64,000 nt of DNA, taken from NCBI RefSeq assembly GCF_020251205.1, contig NZ_JAIWYX010000013.1:1-64000 (forward strand), given 5' to 3'. A program made the position numbers and the translations under genes. Within the stretch, counting starts at the first letter, position 1. Every line of letters starts with the position of its first letter. This document shows positions 16,455-25,739 of the stretch, one piece after another. This stretch comes from Arthrobacter sp. M4 (GTDB lineage Bacteria; Actinomycetota; Actinomycetes; Actinomycetales; Micrococcaceae). The notes beneath the pieces are model-generated. The model had not been told where the DNA came from. It made no database searches and saw only the letters and a list, made by a program, of their open reading frames with translations.

Positions 16455-17214
16455 AAAATGATGGTACCAAAGCAGTACCAGACCGGCTCCTGCTCACAAG
16501 ACTGCAAAGGCAGTGCGGTGGGGGTACGCGCTTCGACAGCAGACGGGGGCACGCTCGTATTCGAGGATGAAACAGGAAGTCACGGCTGGTTATCGTTCGG
16601 ATTGCTCCATGATCGCTGGGCGGACCCTCCGCGCAACCAGGGCGCTGCCGCGCCGGTACCAATCCAAAACTCTTGCTCGGCGCTCCTTCGTCACTTTCTC
16701 CCTCGCAAACTTTTGGATTGTCCCCGGTACCCCAAGTTGCACTCCAGGCCCGGACCCCAGCGCATTGATCCTCTATCCGAACAACGTCCAAGACCAACGA
16801 CGGCTCCGAGCCGCACCGACGTGAGGCTCCATTTGGCATGAGTTCCTTGAGGAGCGGGCAGCGCCATACCTACGCCCTCGAGGGCCGCGGGGCACCAGCC
16901 CGAACGCCAGACGCCCAAGCCGGGCGCCTTGATTCCTACGCTCAATTGAAGCTGGTGAGGTAAGCCTTGCCGTCATGGTTCCGGGCAAGTTTCGCCAGGT
17001 CTTGCAGGACCTGCTGTTGGCGCTGTTGCCTGCCGTCGGGGTCCCGGTCGTCTACGTGCTCTGTCCGTAGGTCCTTCTTTCTCGGGTGCCTGTGCAAGGC
17101 AGGTTCGGAGGCACCTGCCGCGGCATCCATTGCTTTCAGCGGGTCGTGAAAGAGCGGGAGCGCCGAACGGCGTCTAGACCTATTTGGTATGTCCAACGTC
17201 TTCTTTCGCTTGCC
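16455..17214. other. No recognisable gene
   Basis: Several short frames (for example 16942-17196 on the minus strand, 84 aa, polar) carry no family motif and lack good ribosome sites. It lies between the toxin-antitoxin scar and the MHS transporter and looks like degenerate intergenic sequence. Confidence 0.45.
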
Positions 17215-18546
17215 CTAGTCCTTCAGCGGCTCGAAGGCTGTTTCCCGAGTCGTTGCAAGGCCTATGGCACCGATGACAGCCACCATTGCGGTGCAGATGG
17301 CAATGGGTAGCCAGGTTCCCAGGCTGCTGAGCATGGCGAAAGCTATGAGGGGTGTGAGGCCGGAGATTGCTCCGGCGAGCTGGTATCCGGCGGAAATTCC
17401 GCTGTAGCGGACATCTGCGGTGAAGAGCTCAGCCTGGAAGGCTGCCTGCGGGCCCCAGGTGGCGGCTACGAAGAATAGTAGGCCGGTGACCGCCAGCAGC
17501 AGGCGTGGAAAGCTCCCGTCATTCAAGATTGTGAAATAGACGAATCCCCACACGGCGCAGCCAATGGCTCCGAACGCAATCACTGGGCGTCGACCGATTC
17601 TGTCCGACAGATAGGCGAAGGAAACCGACAGGGCAATGTACAGCAGCTGTGCGACGCTGATGGCGGCGAGGACCGTGGAGGCTTGATAACCAGCGTGCTG
17701 TGTGGCGTATGGGGTGATGAAGACCAAGCCGATTTGGTAGAACACGAGAGTCGTCAATGGGACGGCAAAGGCGGTGATCAGGGCCCGCCATTGTTTTCGG
17801 ATAAGGGAGAGTAGCGGGACTTTGTGGATGGACTGCTTCTTCTTTTCCTGCCCTGAATCCTTGAGTCTGGCGAATTCCGGCGTGTCCTGAATTTGTTTGC
17901 GAATGAAAGAGCCGACGAGTAGTAGGACGGCGCTGATCAGGAACGGGATTCGCCAGCCCCAGGTTTCAAACTGCTCTTTCGTTGTGACGGCAGTAAGGAA
18001 AGACAGGAGGGCTGAGGCCAGGAGGAATCCCATCGAGGCTCCCACATTGGCCCACGAGGAATAGAAGCCGCGGCGGTTCGATTTTGCCGAATGTTCAATG
18101 ATCAGGAGGGCGGCTCCACCGTATTCGCCGCCAACAGCGACACCCTGGACTACCCGAAGCAGGACCAGGGCGATAGTAGCGCCAACCCCGGCCGCACTGT
18201 AGCTCGGCAGTAGGCCAAGGGTGACGGTGCTCAGCCCCATGAGCCAGATGGTGATCATCAGCATGGACTTGCGTCCGAGTTTGTCGCCGAAGTGTCCGAA
18301 TATGAGGCCGCCAAGGGGTCTTGCGAAGTAGCCGACCGCGAGGGTGCTGAATCCGAGCAATATCTCGGCCACCGGATCAGTGGGGCTGAAAAAGAGTCGT
18401 CCCAGGATAAGGCCCGATAGGGATGCGAAGACGAAGAAGTCAAACCATTCGAGGACTGCACCGATGGTGCTTGAGATGACAATCTTCCGAAGAGACGCCG
18501 CTGTGGGAGTGTTCTTGGCCGTCAGTAGATCGTTGTCAGTCGTCAT
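17215..18546 (-). CDS. MHS-family (MFS) metabolite:H+ symporter
   Basis: A 443-aa, 12-helix transporter. VLEWFDFFVFASLSGLI near the N-terminus, ARPLGGLIFGHFGDKLGRKS after helix 2 and GVAVGGEYGGAALLIIEHS in helix 4 mark the MHS branch (ShiA/ProP/KgtP-like). This branch imports carboxylates, shikimate-type acids or betaines with protons. It is the last minus-strand gene before the amino-acid ABC operon, separated by a terminator-like hairpin. The substrate cannot be assigned. Confidence 0.85.
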   Translation of the reverse strand: MTTDNDLLTAKNTPTAASLRKIVISSTIGAVLEWFDFFVFASLSGLILGRLFFSPTDPVAEILLGFSTLAVGYFARPLGGLIFGHFGDKLGRKSMLMITIWLMGLSTVTLGLLPSYSAAGVGATIALVLLRVVQGVAVGGEYGGAALLIIEHSAKSNRRGFYSSWANVGASMGFLLASALLSFLTAVTTKEQFETWGWRIPFLISAVLLLVGSFIRKQIQDTPEFARLKDSGQEKKKQSIHKVPLLSLIRKQWRALITAFAVPLTTLVFYQIGLVFITPYATQHAGYQASTVLAAISVAQLLYIALSVSFAYLSDRIGRRPVIAFGAIGCAVWGFVYFTILNDGSFPRLLLAVTGLLFFVAATWGPQAAFQAELFTADVRYSGISAGYQLAGAISGLTPLIAFAMLSSLGTWLPIAICTAMVAVIGAIGLATTRETAFEPLKD

Positions 18547-18595
18547 GCTTGCTCATTTCTGACTCAATACGTGCAGAGGCTGTGGAGTAGTGGAG

Positions 18596-18628
18596 GATGC
18601 GTGCCGACTGGGTTTGTCGGCACGCATC
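18596..18628 (-). terminator. Hairpin downstream of the amino-acid ABC operon
   Basis: A perfect 13-bp stem (GATGCGTGCCGAC with its complement) around a 7-base loop, just past the stop of the binding-protein gene at 18641. There is no clear T-run, but the position fits transcription termination. Confidence 0.55.
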
Positions 18629-18640
18629 GTGAATGGGGTA

Positions 18641-19471
18641 TTAGCCCTTTGCCGGAGTCGCGGCGGAGGCGTCGATATTGAACTCCTTCAAAATCTCTGC
18701 CAGTTTCCCGCTGTCACGCAGTTTCGAGATGTGGTTGTTCAGGGCTGCGGTGAGTTCATCGTTGCCTTTGGTTGTCGGGAAACTCGTAACAGCAGCGTTT
18801 TGCGTGGCCTTGATGATGGGTGTGGGAACAGCTTTGACATAGCTGAGCTCCGAACCGGATTTGAGCCGGTAGGCTGCTTCGTTCACGGCCATGAGGGCGA
18901 CGTCGATGCGGCCGCTGACGAGGTCCTGGTAGACGGCGTCGGGTGACTGGTAAAGCTTCGCGTTATCCCCGGCGAACTTCACCAGATCATCAACCCAGTT
19001 GTAGCCCTGGGTTGTGCCGATCTTTTTTCCCGCGTAGTCCTCGATCTTGGTGGAGGGGTTCTTGCCTACAAGGACGACGGGGTCGCCATAGATGGGGTCG
19101 GTGAGGTTGACGACCTTGGCACGTTCCGCCGTCGGATACCAGCCGCCGGCCCCCAGGTCTGCCTGTCCGCCCTTGACTGATTCGATGACGCCCGCGGCGG
19201 GCAGGACTCTGACATCTGTAGTGAGGCAGTTGGCGCTGGCGAAGGATTCGATAATCTTGCCATCGACGCCATCCAGGTTGCTCTGGTACATGAACAGCGG
19301 CGGGTAGTCGGGGCCGACGATGGTGAGGGTCTTGTCGCGCATGGTCTTAAACTGGGATTCGGGTGTGCAGTTTCCGGCGGCGCCGGATGCTCCGGAGCCG
19401 CATGCGGAAAGGAGGGCGGCTGCCGCGGAGAGAACAACGCTGACAGCTACTGTGCGAACGGTGGGCTTCAA
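18641..19471 (-). CDS. Amino-acid ABC transporter substrate-binding lipoprotein
   Basis: A 276-aa type-II binding protein (SBP_bac_3). It has signal and lipobox (ALLSAC), then GPDYPPLFMYQSNLDGVDGK, ADLGAGGWYPTAERAKVVNL, GKKIGTTQGYNWVDDLVKFA, VSGRIDVALMAVNEAAYRLK and LRDSGKLAEILKEFNID. The family binds polar amino acids, amines and opine-like compounds. It is last in the operon after the ATPase and two permeases. The neighbouring RidA and amine oxidase genes suggest an amino acid or amine ligand. Confidence 0.85.
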   Translation of the reverse strand: MKPTVRTVAVSVVLSAAAALLSACGSGASGAAGNCTPESQFKTMRDKTLTIVGPDYPPLFMYQSNLDGVDGKIIESFASANCLTTDVRVLPAAGVIESVKGGQADLGAGGWYPTAERAKVVNLTDPIYGDPVVLVGKNPSTKIEDYAGKKIGTTQGYNWVDDLVKFAGDNAKLYQSPDAVYQDLVSGRIDVALMAVNEAAYRLKSGSELSYVKAVPTPIIKATQNAAVTSFPTTKGNDELTAALNNHISKLRDSGKLAEILKEFNIDASAATPAKG

Positions 19472-19517
19472 GGGTATTCCTTAGATTGTTGTTGGGATGC
19501 TGGGTTTTGGTGGGTGG

Positions 19518-20174
19518 TCAGGCGGTGCGGCTCTTGGCGTCCCGCCGACTGCTGTGTTCGGCCAGGACGGTCAGCGGGATGGCGACACCGGCGTAGAGCA
19601 TTGCGGCCAGGCTGAGCATGTTCAGGTATTGGAAGTTGGTTGTGGCCAGCACATAGGCGCGGCTGAGGAGCTCAGGCACTGCCAGCGCGAAGGCCAGCGA
19701 TGTTGCCTGGAAATAGATGACGGCCCATCCCAGCAGCGGGGGGACCACGATCTTGAGTGCCTGGGGCATTACGACCTTGCCAAAGATCACTCCCCCGGAC
19801 ATGCCCAGCGCCTTGCCCGCTTCGGTCTGGCCCTGGGGCACGGATTGAATCCCTGCGCGAAAGACCTCAGAGGTGTAAGCCGCGAAGGAGACTCCGAGTC
19901 CGATCATGGCCGCGGGCATGGCGTCGAGCGTGATGCCTGTTTGGGGCAGTCCGAAGTAGACAAGGTAGAGCAGGACCAGGGCCGGCACTCCCCTGCCGAC
20001 TTCCACTACGGCCACCGCCGGGTACCGCACGATTTTGTCTTTGCTGGAGATGCCCACGGCGAGCAGTAGTCCCAAGGGAAGACCGATGGCCAACAGCCCG
20101 GCGGTAAGTTGCAGGCTCACTCCCAGGCCTGGGAGCAGGTCCAGGAAGAGCTTCGTCCAATTGTCGTTTGTCAT
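19518..20174 (-). CDS. Amino-acid ABC transporter permease (HisM/GlnP type), second subunit
   Basis: A 218-aa membrane protein with about five helices. The ABC-permease loop is AAYTSEVFRAGIQSVPQGQT followed by EAGKALGMSGG, and the family Gly motif is VGRGVPALVLLYLVYFGLP. It overlaps the upstream permease by 4 bp. It would form a heterodimeric channel with the 20171-20824 product. Confidence 0.85.
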   Translation of the reverse strand: MTNDNWTKLFLDLLPGLGVSLQLTAGLLAIGLPLGLLLAVGISSKDKIVRYPAVAVVEVGRGVPALVLLYLVYFGLPQTGITLDAMPAAMIGLGVSFAAYTSEVFRAGIQSVPQGQTEAGKALGMSGGVIFGKVVMPQALKIVVPPLLGWAVIYFQATSLAFALAVPELLSRAYVLATTNFQYLNMLSLAAMLYAGVAIPLTVLAEHSSRRDAKSRTA

Positions 20175-20824
20175 GCCCTAACCGCCCATCGTGCTGCGAT
20201 CTTTGCTCCTGCCCAGCGGCCAAAGGCGGCCACCGGAACGCTGATGATGAGGTAGACCGCGCCGGCCAGAATGAAAATGAGGAGACCATCCATGGAGCGC
20301 TTGCTGGCCGCGAGGGCCATGGCTGTGATGTCCTGGGCGCCGATGACCGAAGCCACCGCGCTGTCCTTCAGGAGTCCGATGAAGTATGCAATCGCCAACG
20401 GAATAACAGCCACGAGTGCCTGGGGCGCTGTGACGTTGGTGAATGAAGAGATCCGGGACAATGACAGTGCCTGTGCAGCCTCCTGCTGCCCACTGGGCAC
20501 TGAGTTCAGTCCGGCCCGGTAAATCTCTGCGATGTAGCCCGCGGAGATGACGCTCAGGCCCACGATGGATGCATTGACGCTGGAGAAGTGAATCTTGAAC
20601 TGCGACAGGCCGAAATAGATGACGAACAGCCACACGATGGGCGGAACGCCGCGTGTGATCTGAATGTACGTGCCGCCGATGAGTCGCAGCAGCGGTAACC
20701 GGGATACCCGGGCGAGTGCAACAGGTATGGCAATTATTGCGCCAAAGACGAAGCTGGAAATTGTCAGGGTTGCGGTTGTGCCGATTCCGGCGGCAATGGA
20801 TGAAAACGCCCCAGGGAGGTTCAT
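20171..20824 (-). CDS. Amino-acid ABC transporter permease (HisM/GlnP type), first subunit
   Basis: A 217-aa membrane protein with QITRGVPPIVWLFVIYFGLS and the EAA-type loop AGYIAEIYRAGLNSVPSGQQ followed by EAAQALSLSRI. It overlaps both neighbours by 4 bp (ATGA type), giving a tightly coupled operon ATPase-permease-permease-binding protein. Confidence 0.85.
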   Translation of the reverse strand: MNLPGAFSSIAAGIGTTATLTISSFVFGAIIAIPVALARVSRLPLLRLIGGTYIQITRGVPPIVWLFVIYFGLSQFKIHFSSVNASIVGLSVISAGYIAEIYRAGLNSVPSGQQEAAQALSLSRISSFTNVTAPQALVAVIPLAIAYFIGLLKDSAVASVIGAQDITAMALAASKRSMDGLLIFILAGAVYLIISVPVAAFGRWAGAKIAARWAVRA

Positions 20825-21624
20825 CTGTCGGTCACCGCCTTCAGGAACTTGCGTGTCCTGTCGGCCTGGGGGTTGCGGAGGACCGATGAAGGGTTGCCTT
20901 GTTCGACGATGACCCCGTCGGCCATGAAGACCAAGTGGTCGGCCACATCTTCGGCAAAGTGCATCTCGTGCGTGACTACAAGCATGGTCATACCTGTCCG
21001 GGCGAGTTCCCGCATGACGGCCAGCACTTCGGCGCCAAGTTCAGGGTCAAGCGCGGACGTCGGCTCATCGAAGAGCATGATCTCGGGGTCCAGCGCCAAG
21101 GCCCGGGCGATGGCGATACGCTGCTGCTGGCCGCCAGAGCATTTGGAAGGCTTGACGTCCGCTTTCGAGGCAAGCCCCACCCTGTCCAACAGTTGAAGGG
21201 CGCGATCGCGCGCTGCATCCTTGCTCCGTCCCAAAGCCTTCACCTGGGCCAGCATGATGTTTTCTGCCGCAGTGAGGTGTGGGAAGAGGTTGAACGACTG
21301 GAAGCACATGCCGACTTTGCGTCGCAGAGCCATCAGTTCCGCTGCAGTGGGTTTGCCCGACCGGACGCTGAATACCCCGTCAATAAGGATCTGGCCGCTC
21401 GTGGGCTCCTGAAGGTGGTTAAACGTCCTGAGCAGAGTGCTCTTTCCAGAGCCACTCGGTCCGATAATGGCGCAGACTTCACCCTTGGCCACGCCGAGGG
21501 ATACGTTGTTCACTGCCTTATGGCCATGAAACTCGACGACGATATCCCTCGCCTCGGCAGCGTAGGCGGCCGGTGCTTCGCCCTGCGGACGGGAACTGGC
21601 GCTGTGAGGTAAGACGGCGTCCAT
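20821..21624 (-). CDS. Amino-acid ABC transporter ATP-binding protein (GlnQ type)
   Basis: A 267-aa ATPase with Walker A (IGPSGSGKSTLLRTFNHLQE), Q-loop (CFQSFNLFPHLTAAENI), signature CSGGQQQRIAIARALAL (Cys in place of the usual Leu), Walker B (IMLFDEPTSALDPE) and a switch His (LVVTHEMHFAEDVADH). First gene of the operon. It has a roughly 25-aa N-terminal extension relative to GlnQ. Confidence 0.85.
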   Translation of the reverse strand: MDAVLPHSASSRPQGEAPAAYAAEARDIVVEFHGHKAVNNVSLGVAKGEVCAIIGPSGSGKSTLLRTFNHLQEPTSGQILIDGVFSVRSGKPTAAELMALRRKVGMCFQSFNLFPHLTAAENIMLAQVKALGRSKDAARDRALQLLDRVGLASKADVKPSKCSGGQQQRIAIARALALDPEIMLFDEPTSALDPELGAEVLAVMRELARTGMTMLVVTHEMHFAEDVADHLVFMADGVIVEQGNPSSVLRNPQADRTRKFLKAVTDR

Positions 21625-22019
21625 CCTGAGGCCTTTCGCTCGTGGGCCGGTCCCTTGTCGACCGGCTGTTTACTCGAATGTAGATCTGTGTCACATTGCG
21701 AGGAACTGGAATCATTCCGAAAAGGATCCGGTTGGGTTCAGAAATCCCACCATTGGTCCGCCTTGGGGTTCCCGACATGATGAGTTCGGAGATATCCGCA
21801 AGGAAGACGGGAAGATGAGTCAGTTCGAACCCGACACAAGCCGCTATGGACGCGACGACCGTCGCCGGGAACATGTGCATTTAGAGGCGCCGCGCACGTC
21901 CATCGAGTGCCCTGACGATTGCCTTTACTGCGCAGGACCTGAAACTGACTAGCCCGTCTGCATCCCCGCGTGGATGTAGATCAAAACTGGCTGGCGCATG
22001 CCAGGGAGGGAACGAGTAA
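21625..22019. other. Divergent intergenic region (ABC operon / ridA)
   Basis: About 395 bp between the ATPase gene (minus) and ridA (plus), the likely site of both promoters. I found no clear palindrome or consensus promoter here. A minus-strand frame (21518-21880) crosses it without recognisable motifs. Confidence 0.4.
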
Positions 22020-22403
22020 ATGATGATGGAAATCAACATCGACACGGTGCCAAAGGGTCGGCATTACAGTCATGCGGTACGCATGGGAGATCTTGTCTTT
22101 ACGACGGGGCAGGTTCCCGTGGACTCAGGCGGGAACACGGTTGGCAACGATATCGTGGCCCAGGCCAGGCAGGTTTTTGCCAATCTGGAGGCGGTTCTGT
22201 CTGAATCCGGAAGCAGTCTTCGTCAAGTCGTGAGGACGACGATGTACCTGACGGACATTGAGGCGGTCAGTCAACTCTCCGATTTGCGAGATGAAGTGTT
22301 CGGCGAGTCCCGCCCGGCCAGTGTCGCGGTTGAGGTTCCACGCTTGTGGGATCTGCAGCACTTGATCGAGATTGAGGTCATCGCCACCGTCTCGGCTCGC
22401 TGA
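22020..22403 (+). CDS. RidA-family enamine/imine deaminase
   Basis: A 127-aa RidA/YjgF/UK114 protein: GRHYSHAVRMGDLVFTTGQV, PVDSGGNTVGNDIVAQARQV, then SSLRQVVRTTMYLTDIEAVS with the conserved Arg, and ESRPASVAVEVPRLWDLQHL. RidA proteins hydrolyse reactive imines from amino-acid and amine oxidation, which fits the two FAD amine-oxidase-like enzymes nearby. GGGAGGGAA upstream supports a start in the ATG cluster at 22020-22028. Usually a cytosolic trimer. Confidence 0.85.
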   Translation: MMMEINIDTVPKGRHYSHAVRMGDLVFTTGQVPVDSGGNTVGNDIVAQARQVFANLEAVLSESGSSLRQVVRTTMYLTDIEAVSQLSDLRDEVFGESRPASVAVEVPRLWDLQHLIEIEVIATVSAR

Positions 22404-22439
22404 GAGACAACACAGATCAAACAATCAGAAATAGAAATG

Positions 22440-22475
22440 TGCCGGCTGAGCCGTTCAACGCTCAGCCGGCATTTC
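22440..22475 (+). terminator. Intrinsic terminator after ridA
   Basis: An 11-bp perfect stem (TGCCGGCTGAG / CTCAGCCGGCA) around a 10-base loop, followed by TTTCGTTG. It lies 36 bases after the ridA stop and also faces the convergent deacetylase gene. Confidence 0.7.
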
Positions 22476-22540
22476 GTTGTAGTAGCGAGGACACCGCCCC
22501 AGGAACACTTTCGCCCACCTGGACAAGGACGCGGGATGTT

Positions 22541-23380
22541 CTAGTCCCGCCAGGATGCGGCGATGTCGCTAATTGTGGTGAGCCAAACCCCGTCATGGGA
22601 AGTGACGTGGTCGAGGAATTGCTCAAGCATGAGCAGGTGGTGGCCGCGTCCGATGGTCTGCGGGTGCAGGGTCAAGGCGAATACGCCGTTTGGCACCCGT
22701 TGGTAGGCAAAATCAAACAGGTCAGTCCATCTGGCCAGGACATCCCTGGTTGATGCCATGCCCACGCTGCGCGGAAGGTTCTCCAGTGGGGGAAAGTCAT
22801 CGAGGTACCAGGAGACGGGTATTTCCAGCACTGGGCTGGGATCGCCGAAAACATTGCCTTCTTCGCGGCTTTGGCTGATGACGGGTCGCGGGCGGTAGGG
22901 TTCAAAATCCCTCCCCATGAGCGACGAATCCCAGACGAAATCGAATTCCTCCAGCAGGCCCAGGGTCGAATCCGAAAAGTCCCATGCCGGGGACCTGTAA
23001 CCGTTGGGCCGCCTTCCGAGGAGTCGCTCGTGTTGGCCTATTTGAAGTTCCATGAGCCGGCGTTCTTCGGCTGGCTCAAGTTTGGGAATGTATTCGTGGT
23101 AGACCCCGTGTGCGGCGATTTCATGGCCATGCTCTGCAATGGCGTGGCATTGCTTTGGAAACGTCTGCAGCGTGTGGGTGGGAATGCACCAGGTGGTTTG
23201 GATGCCGTAGCGCTGAAAAGTTTCCAGGAGCCGGGGTACACCGACTTCGGCTCCGAATTCGCCCCGTGACAGGACTGTGGGTGAGGTGGAGCCAAAAGAT
23301 CCCATCCAGACGCTGTGGGCGTCAAAGTCGGCGCTGATGGAGACGGCAAGCCTTTTTCCCTCGGGGAGCTTCAGAGCCAT
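22541..23380 (-). CDS. Polysaccharide-deacetylase-family hydrolase (PuuE-like)
   Basis: A 279-aa NodB-homology protein: ISADFDAHSVWMGSFG, then TTWCIPTHTLQTFPKQCHAI, EHGHEIAAHGVYHEYIPKLE and RRPNGYRSPAWDFSDSTLGL, ending with FALTLHPQTIGRGHHLLMLE. It has the motif-1 Asp pair (DFD), motif-2 HGxxHE and the C-terminal His. The long-tailed subgroup includes allantoinase-like PuuE and imide or amide hydrolases, so it may cleave a C-N bond of a small molecule instead of a glycan. It overlaps the acyl-CoA dehydrogenase gene by 10 bp. Confidence 0.75.
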   Translation of the reverse strand: MALKLPEGKRLAVSISADFDAHSVWMGSFGSTSPTVLSRGEFGAEVGVPRLLETFQRYGIQTTWCIPTHTLQTFPKQCHAIAEHGHEIAAHGVYHEYIPKLEPAEERRLMELQIGQHERLLGRRPNGYRSPAWDFSDSTLGLLEEFDFVWDSSLMGRDFEPYRPRPVISQSREEGNVFGDPSPVLEIPVSWYLDDFPPLENLPRSVGMASTRDVLARWTDLFDFAYQRVPNGVFALTLHPQTIGRGHHLLMLEQFLDHVTSHDGVWLTTISDIAASWRD

Positions 23381-24507
23381 GCGAGGTCCTTTGTGCCGTG
23401 GCTGATCTTGTGGCCGATGAGGGCGTTGAGAACTCCGTTGGATCCTTCGCCGGCGAGGAACAAGGCTGCGTCCCTGAGCAGTTGGGCGAAGCGGTTGTCT
23501 TCGAGGTAGCCGTTTCCTCCGGCCAGTTCCATGGCGGTCAGGGACGCCTTGACGGCAGCGTCAGCGGCGAAGACCTTCGCGGATGACGTCTCGAGGTCGT
23601 GTCGTCCGCCTGCCTGCTTGGCGTTCGCCGCTGCGTTGGTGAGTGCTTTGGCGGCCGCCAGGGTGTTGGCCGTCTCTGCCAGTTGCGCTTGAACCGCTGG
23701 CATGTCACTAACCGTCTGACCGAAGGCTTCGCGCGCCCGGACGGATTCGACGGCGTTCCAGAGGGCGCTGCGTCCCACACCCACTGCCGCGGCTGCGACA
23801 GCGAGGCGCCCCACTTCGAGAGCGTCCATGACCTGGGCGAAACCGTGCCCGGGAACTGTGCCTATCAGGCGGTCTTTGGGGACCTGGAGGCCATTGATGC
23901 GCAGCTCACAGGTTTCGATGCCTTTTGTGCCCAGCTTGGGGAGCTTCCGAACTACCTCCCATTCGTCGCGGTGCAGCATGAACAGTGAGAGTCCGGGCTG
24001 GCCCGGGACGCGGTGGTCGGTTCTGAGCAGGACCATCATGGCATCGCTGTGATCAGCGTGGGTGATGAATGTCTTGTGCCCGTCAATCAGCCAGCCGTCA
24101 CCGTTGGGGCGTGCCGTCGAGGAGATGTTTTGGAGGTCTGATCCTCCGCCTGGTTCGGTCAGGCCGAGGCATGCTGCCTTGTCGCCGGAGGTTAGGGCCG
24201 GAAGCCAGTCCCTCTTCTGCTCCTCTGTTCCGTAGTGCTTCAACGTCCAGACCGAAGATGAGTGGGCATTGACTACGGGTATCAGGCTGAGCCAGCCACG
24301 GGCTATCTCCTCCAGCGCCAGGCAGTAAACGGGAAGTGGGCGCCCACTGGCCGCAAAGAGCCCGAGTTCCCTGAGCCGCTTGACCAAGGTCGCCGGATAC
24401 GAGCCTGAAGCATCGAGTTCGGGGGCTTGGGGTATGACTTCTTCGTCTACGAATTGCGTGATCCGGGCCAGGAATTGCTGGTCGTGTTCAGAGAGATCCT
24501 GTTGCAT
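23371..24507 (-). CDS. Acyl-CoA dehydrogenase
   Basis: A 378-aa flavoprotein of the acyl-CoA dehydrogenase superfamily: CLGLTEPGGGSDLQNISSTA (FAD-binding middle domain), WLIDGHKTFITHADHSDAMM, GHGFAQVMDALEVGRLAVAA, and ELAGGNGYLEDNRFAQLLRD near the end. It introduces an alpha-beta double bond into an acyl-CoA, with electrons passed to an electron-transfer flavoprotein. It is embedded in an operon with SDR and citryl-CoA-lyase-like genes, which fits a short beta-oxidation-like route. The start overlaps the FAD oxidoreductase gene by 20 bp. Confidence 0.85.
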   Translation of the reverse strand: MQQDLSEHDQQFLARITQFVDEEVIPQAPELDASGSYPATLVKRLRELGLFAASGRPLPVYCLALEEIARGWLSLIPVVNAHSSSVWTLKHYGTEEQKRDWLPALTSGDKAACLGLTEPGGGSDLQNISSTARPNGDGWLIDGHKTFITHADHSDAMMVLLRTDHRVPGQPGLSLFMLHRDEWEVVRKLPKLGTKGIETCELRINGLQVPKDRLIGTVPGHGFAQVMDALEVGRLAVAAAAVGVGRSALWNAVESVRAREAFGQTVSDMPAVQAQLAETANTLAAAKALTNAAANAKQAGGRHDLETSSAKVFAADAAVKASLTAMELAGGNGYLEDNRFAQLLRDAALFLAGEGSNGVLNALIGHKISHGTKDLAWL

Positions 24508-25711
24508 AGAGATGGTTGCTTCCTAGGTTGAGGCTGGGACGTCCCAGCGAGAATTCCTCGAAGGGCATCCCCGGGTCTTCGCCGGCCACCATTTGAGCCA
24601 TCAGTTCCCCACCGTAGAGTCCTGTGGCGGCTCCTGCGCTGTGGCCGGTGTTGATGTAGAGGCCTTCGACCTGGTCGATGATGGGCAGTTCGTCCGGGGT
24701 GCTGCCCACGATTCCCGCCCAGAGGCCGGTCACGCCAAGTTCGCCGTACTCCGGTCGGCGGTTGAGGATCGTGTCGATCATGACCCGGGATGATTCAAGG
24801 GTGATGTGGGGGTTGAGTGAGTTGGCGGCATCGAGTGTATGGCCCACGTATAGGTTTCCCTCACCACCTTGGACCACGACGTCTTCGTATCCGGGCTTGC
24901 CCGGCAACGGTTCCGGATCGCTGAATGCGTCGTCCCTGTAGGAGGGCAGGGCCGTGAGGGGCTTCAGGTGCCGGGCGCCAAGTGGTCCCCGGGTCATGGC
25001 GGGCAGGTTCGCCCGAATGGGCTGGGTCATGAGCAACCCGACCCTCACCAGCTTTAGGGGCAGCTGAACACCTTCGGAGTCGAGGTTGGTGGCCCATGGA
25101 CCGGCGCACCAAACAACACCACCGGCAACAATGTTGCCCCGCATGGTTCTGATGCCGGTTACCGCGTTGCCGCTTCTGATCAGGCTCAGCGCCGGGGTGT
25201 TTTCATAAATCCGGACACCGAGCTTCCGGACAAGCTGCCCCAGGCCCTTGACCAACTTTGAGGTGTTCAGCTTCGCGTCGTCCGCGAAGTACACCGCCCC
25301 GATAGCCGACTCGGGAACACCCGGCGCCATCTTCCGAGCGTCGTCGGCAGAGATTTTCTCAGCCGACAGGCCCAGGCGACGTCGGTCCTCGGCAAAGTCT
25401 GCAAGTATCTGGGCCTGCTGTTCTGTTTCGTAGAAGAACACACCGCCCGAGGCCGTGTAATCGAAGGTTGGGCCCAGCTCGTCTTCAAGGTGCCGCAGTG
25501 CTTCCAGGCTGTTTTGGGCCAGGCTCAGCTCGGCTCCGGAACGCATGGACTGAAGCCAGACCCCTCCGGAGTTCCGGCCGGAGGCGCCGAAGGCGAGGAA
25601 GCGCTGTTCGACGAGAACGACGTCGTAACCGCGGCGGTTCAGGGCATGCGCGGTGGCCAGCCCTGCGATCCCGCCGCCGACGACAACGATGTCCGCTTGG
25701 TCCAAGTTCAT
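24488..25711 (-). CDS. FAD-dependent oxidoreductase, DAO family (1)
   Basis: A 407-aa D-amino-acid-oxidase/sarcosine-oxidase-like flavoenzyme. It has an N-terminal dinucleotide fold (DIVVVGGGIAGLATAHALNR), FGASGRNSGGVW in the FAD-contact region and the C-terminal segment INTGHSAGAATGLYGGELMA. It oxidises a C-N bond of an amine or amino acid to an imine, a natural substrate for the nearby RidA. The ATG at 25711 follows AAAGGAGCGGGAC; the open frame upstream is not used. It has a paralogue at 34732-35943. Confidence 0.85.
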   Translation of the reverse strand: MNLDQADIVVVGGGIAGLATAHALNRRGYDVVLVEQRFLAFGASGRNSGGVWLQSMRSGAELSLAQNSLEALRHLEDELGPTFDYTASGGVFFYETEQQAQILADFAEDRRRLGLSAEKISADDARKMAPGVPESAIGAVYFADDAKLNTSKLVKGLGQLVRKLGVRIYENTPALSLIRSGNAVTGIRTMRGNIVAGGVVWCAGPWATNLDSEGVQLPLKLVRVGLLMTQPIRANLPAMTRGPLGARHLKPLTALPSYRDDAFSDPEPLPGKPGYEDVVVQGGEGNLYVGHTLDAANSLNPHITLESSRVMIDTILNRRPEYGELGVTGLWAGIVGSTPDELPIIDQVEGLYINTGHSAGAATGLYGGELMAQMVAGEDPGMPFEEFSLGRPSLNLGSNHLYATGSL

Positions 25712-25739
25712 GTCCCGCTCCTTTGCCCGTGTGCGACGC

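Noticed and set aside
16513..16824. A 103-aa plus-strand frame beside the toxin-antitoxin pair
   Set aside because: Composition is not gene-like and no family motif or start signal was seen.
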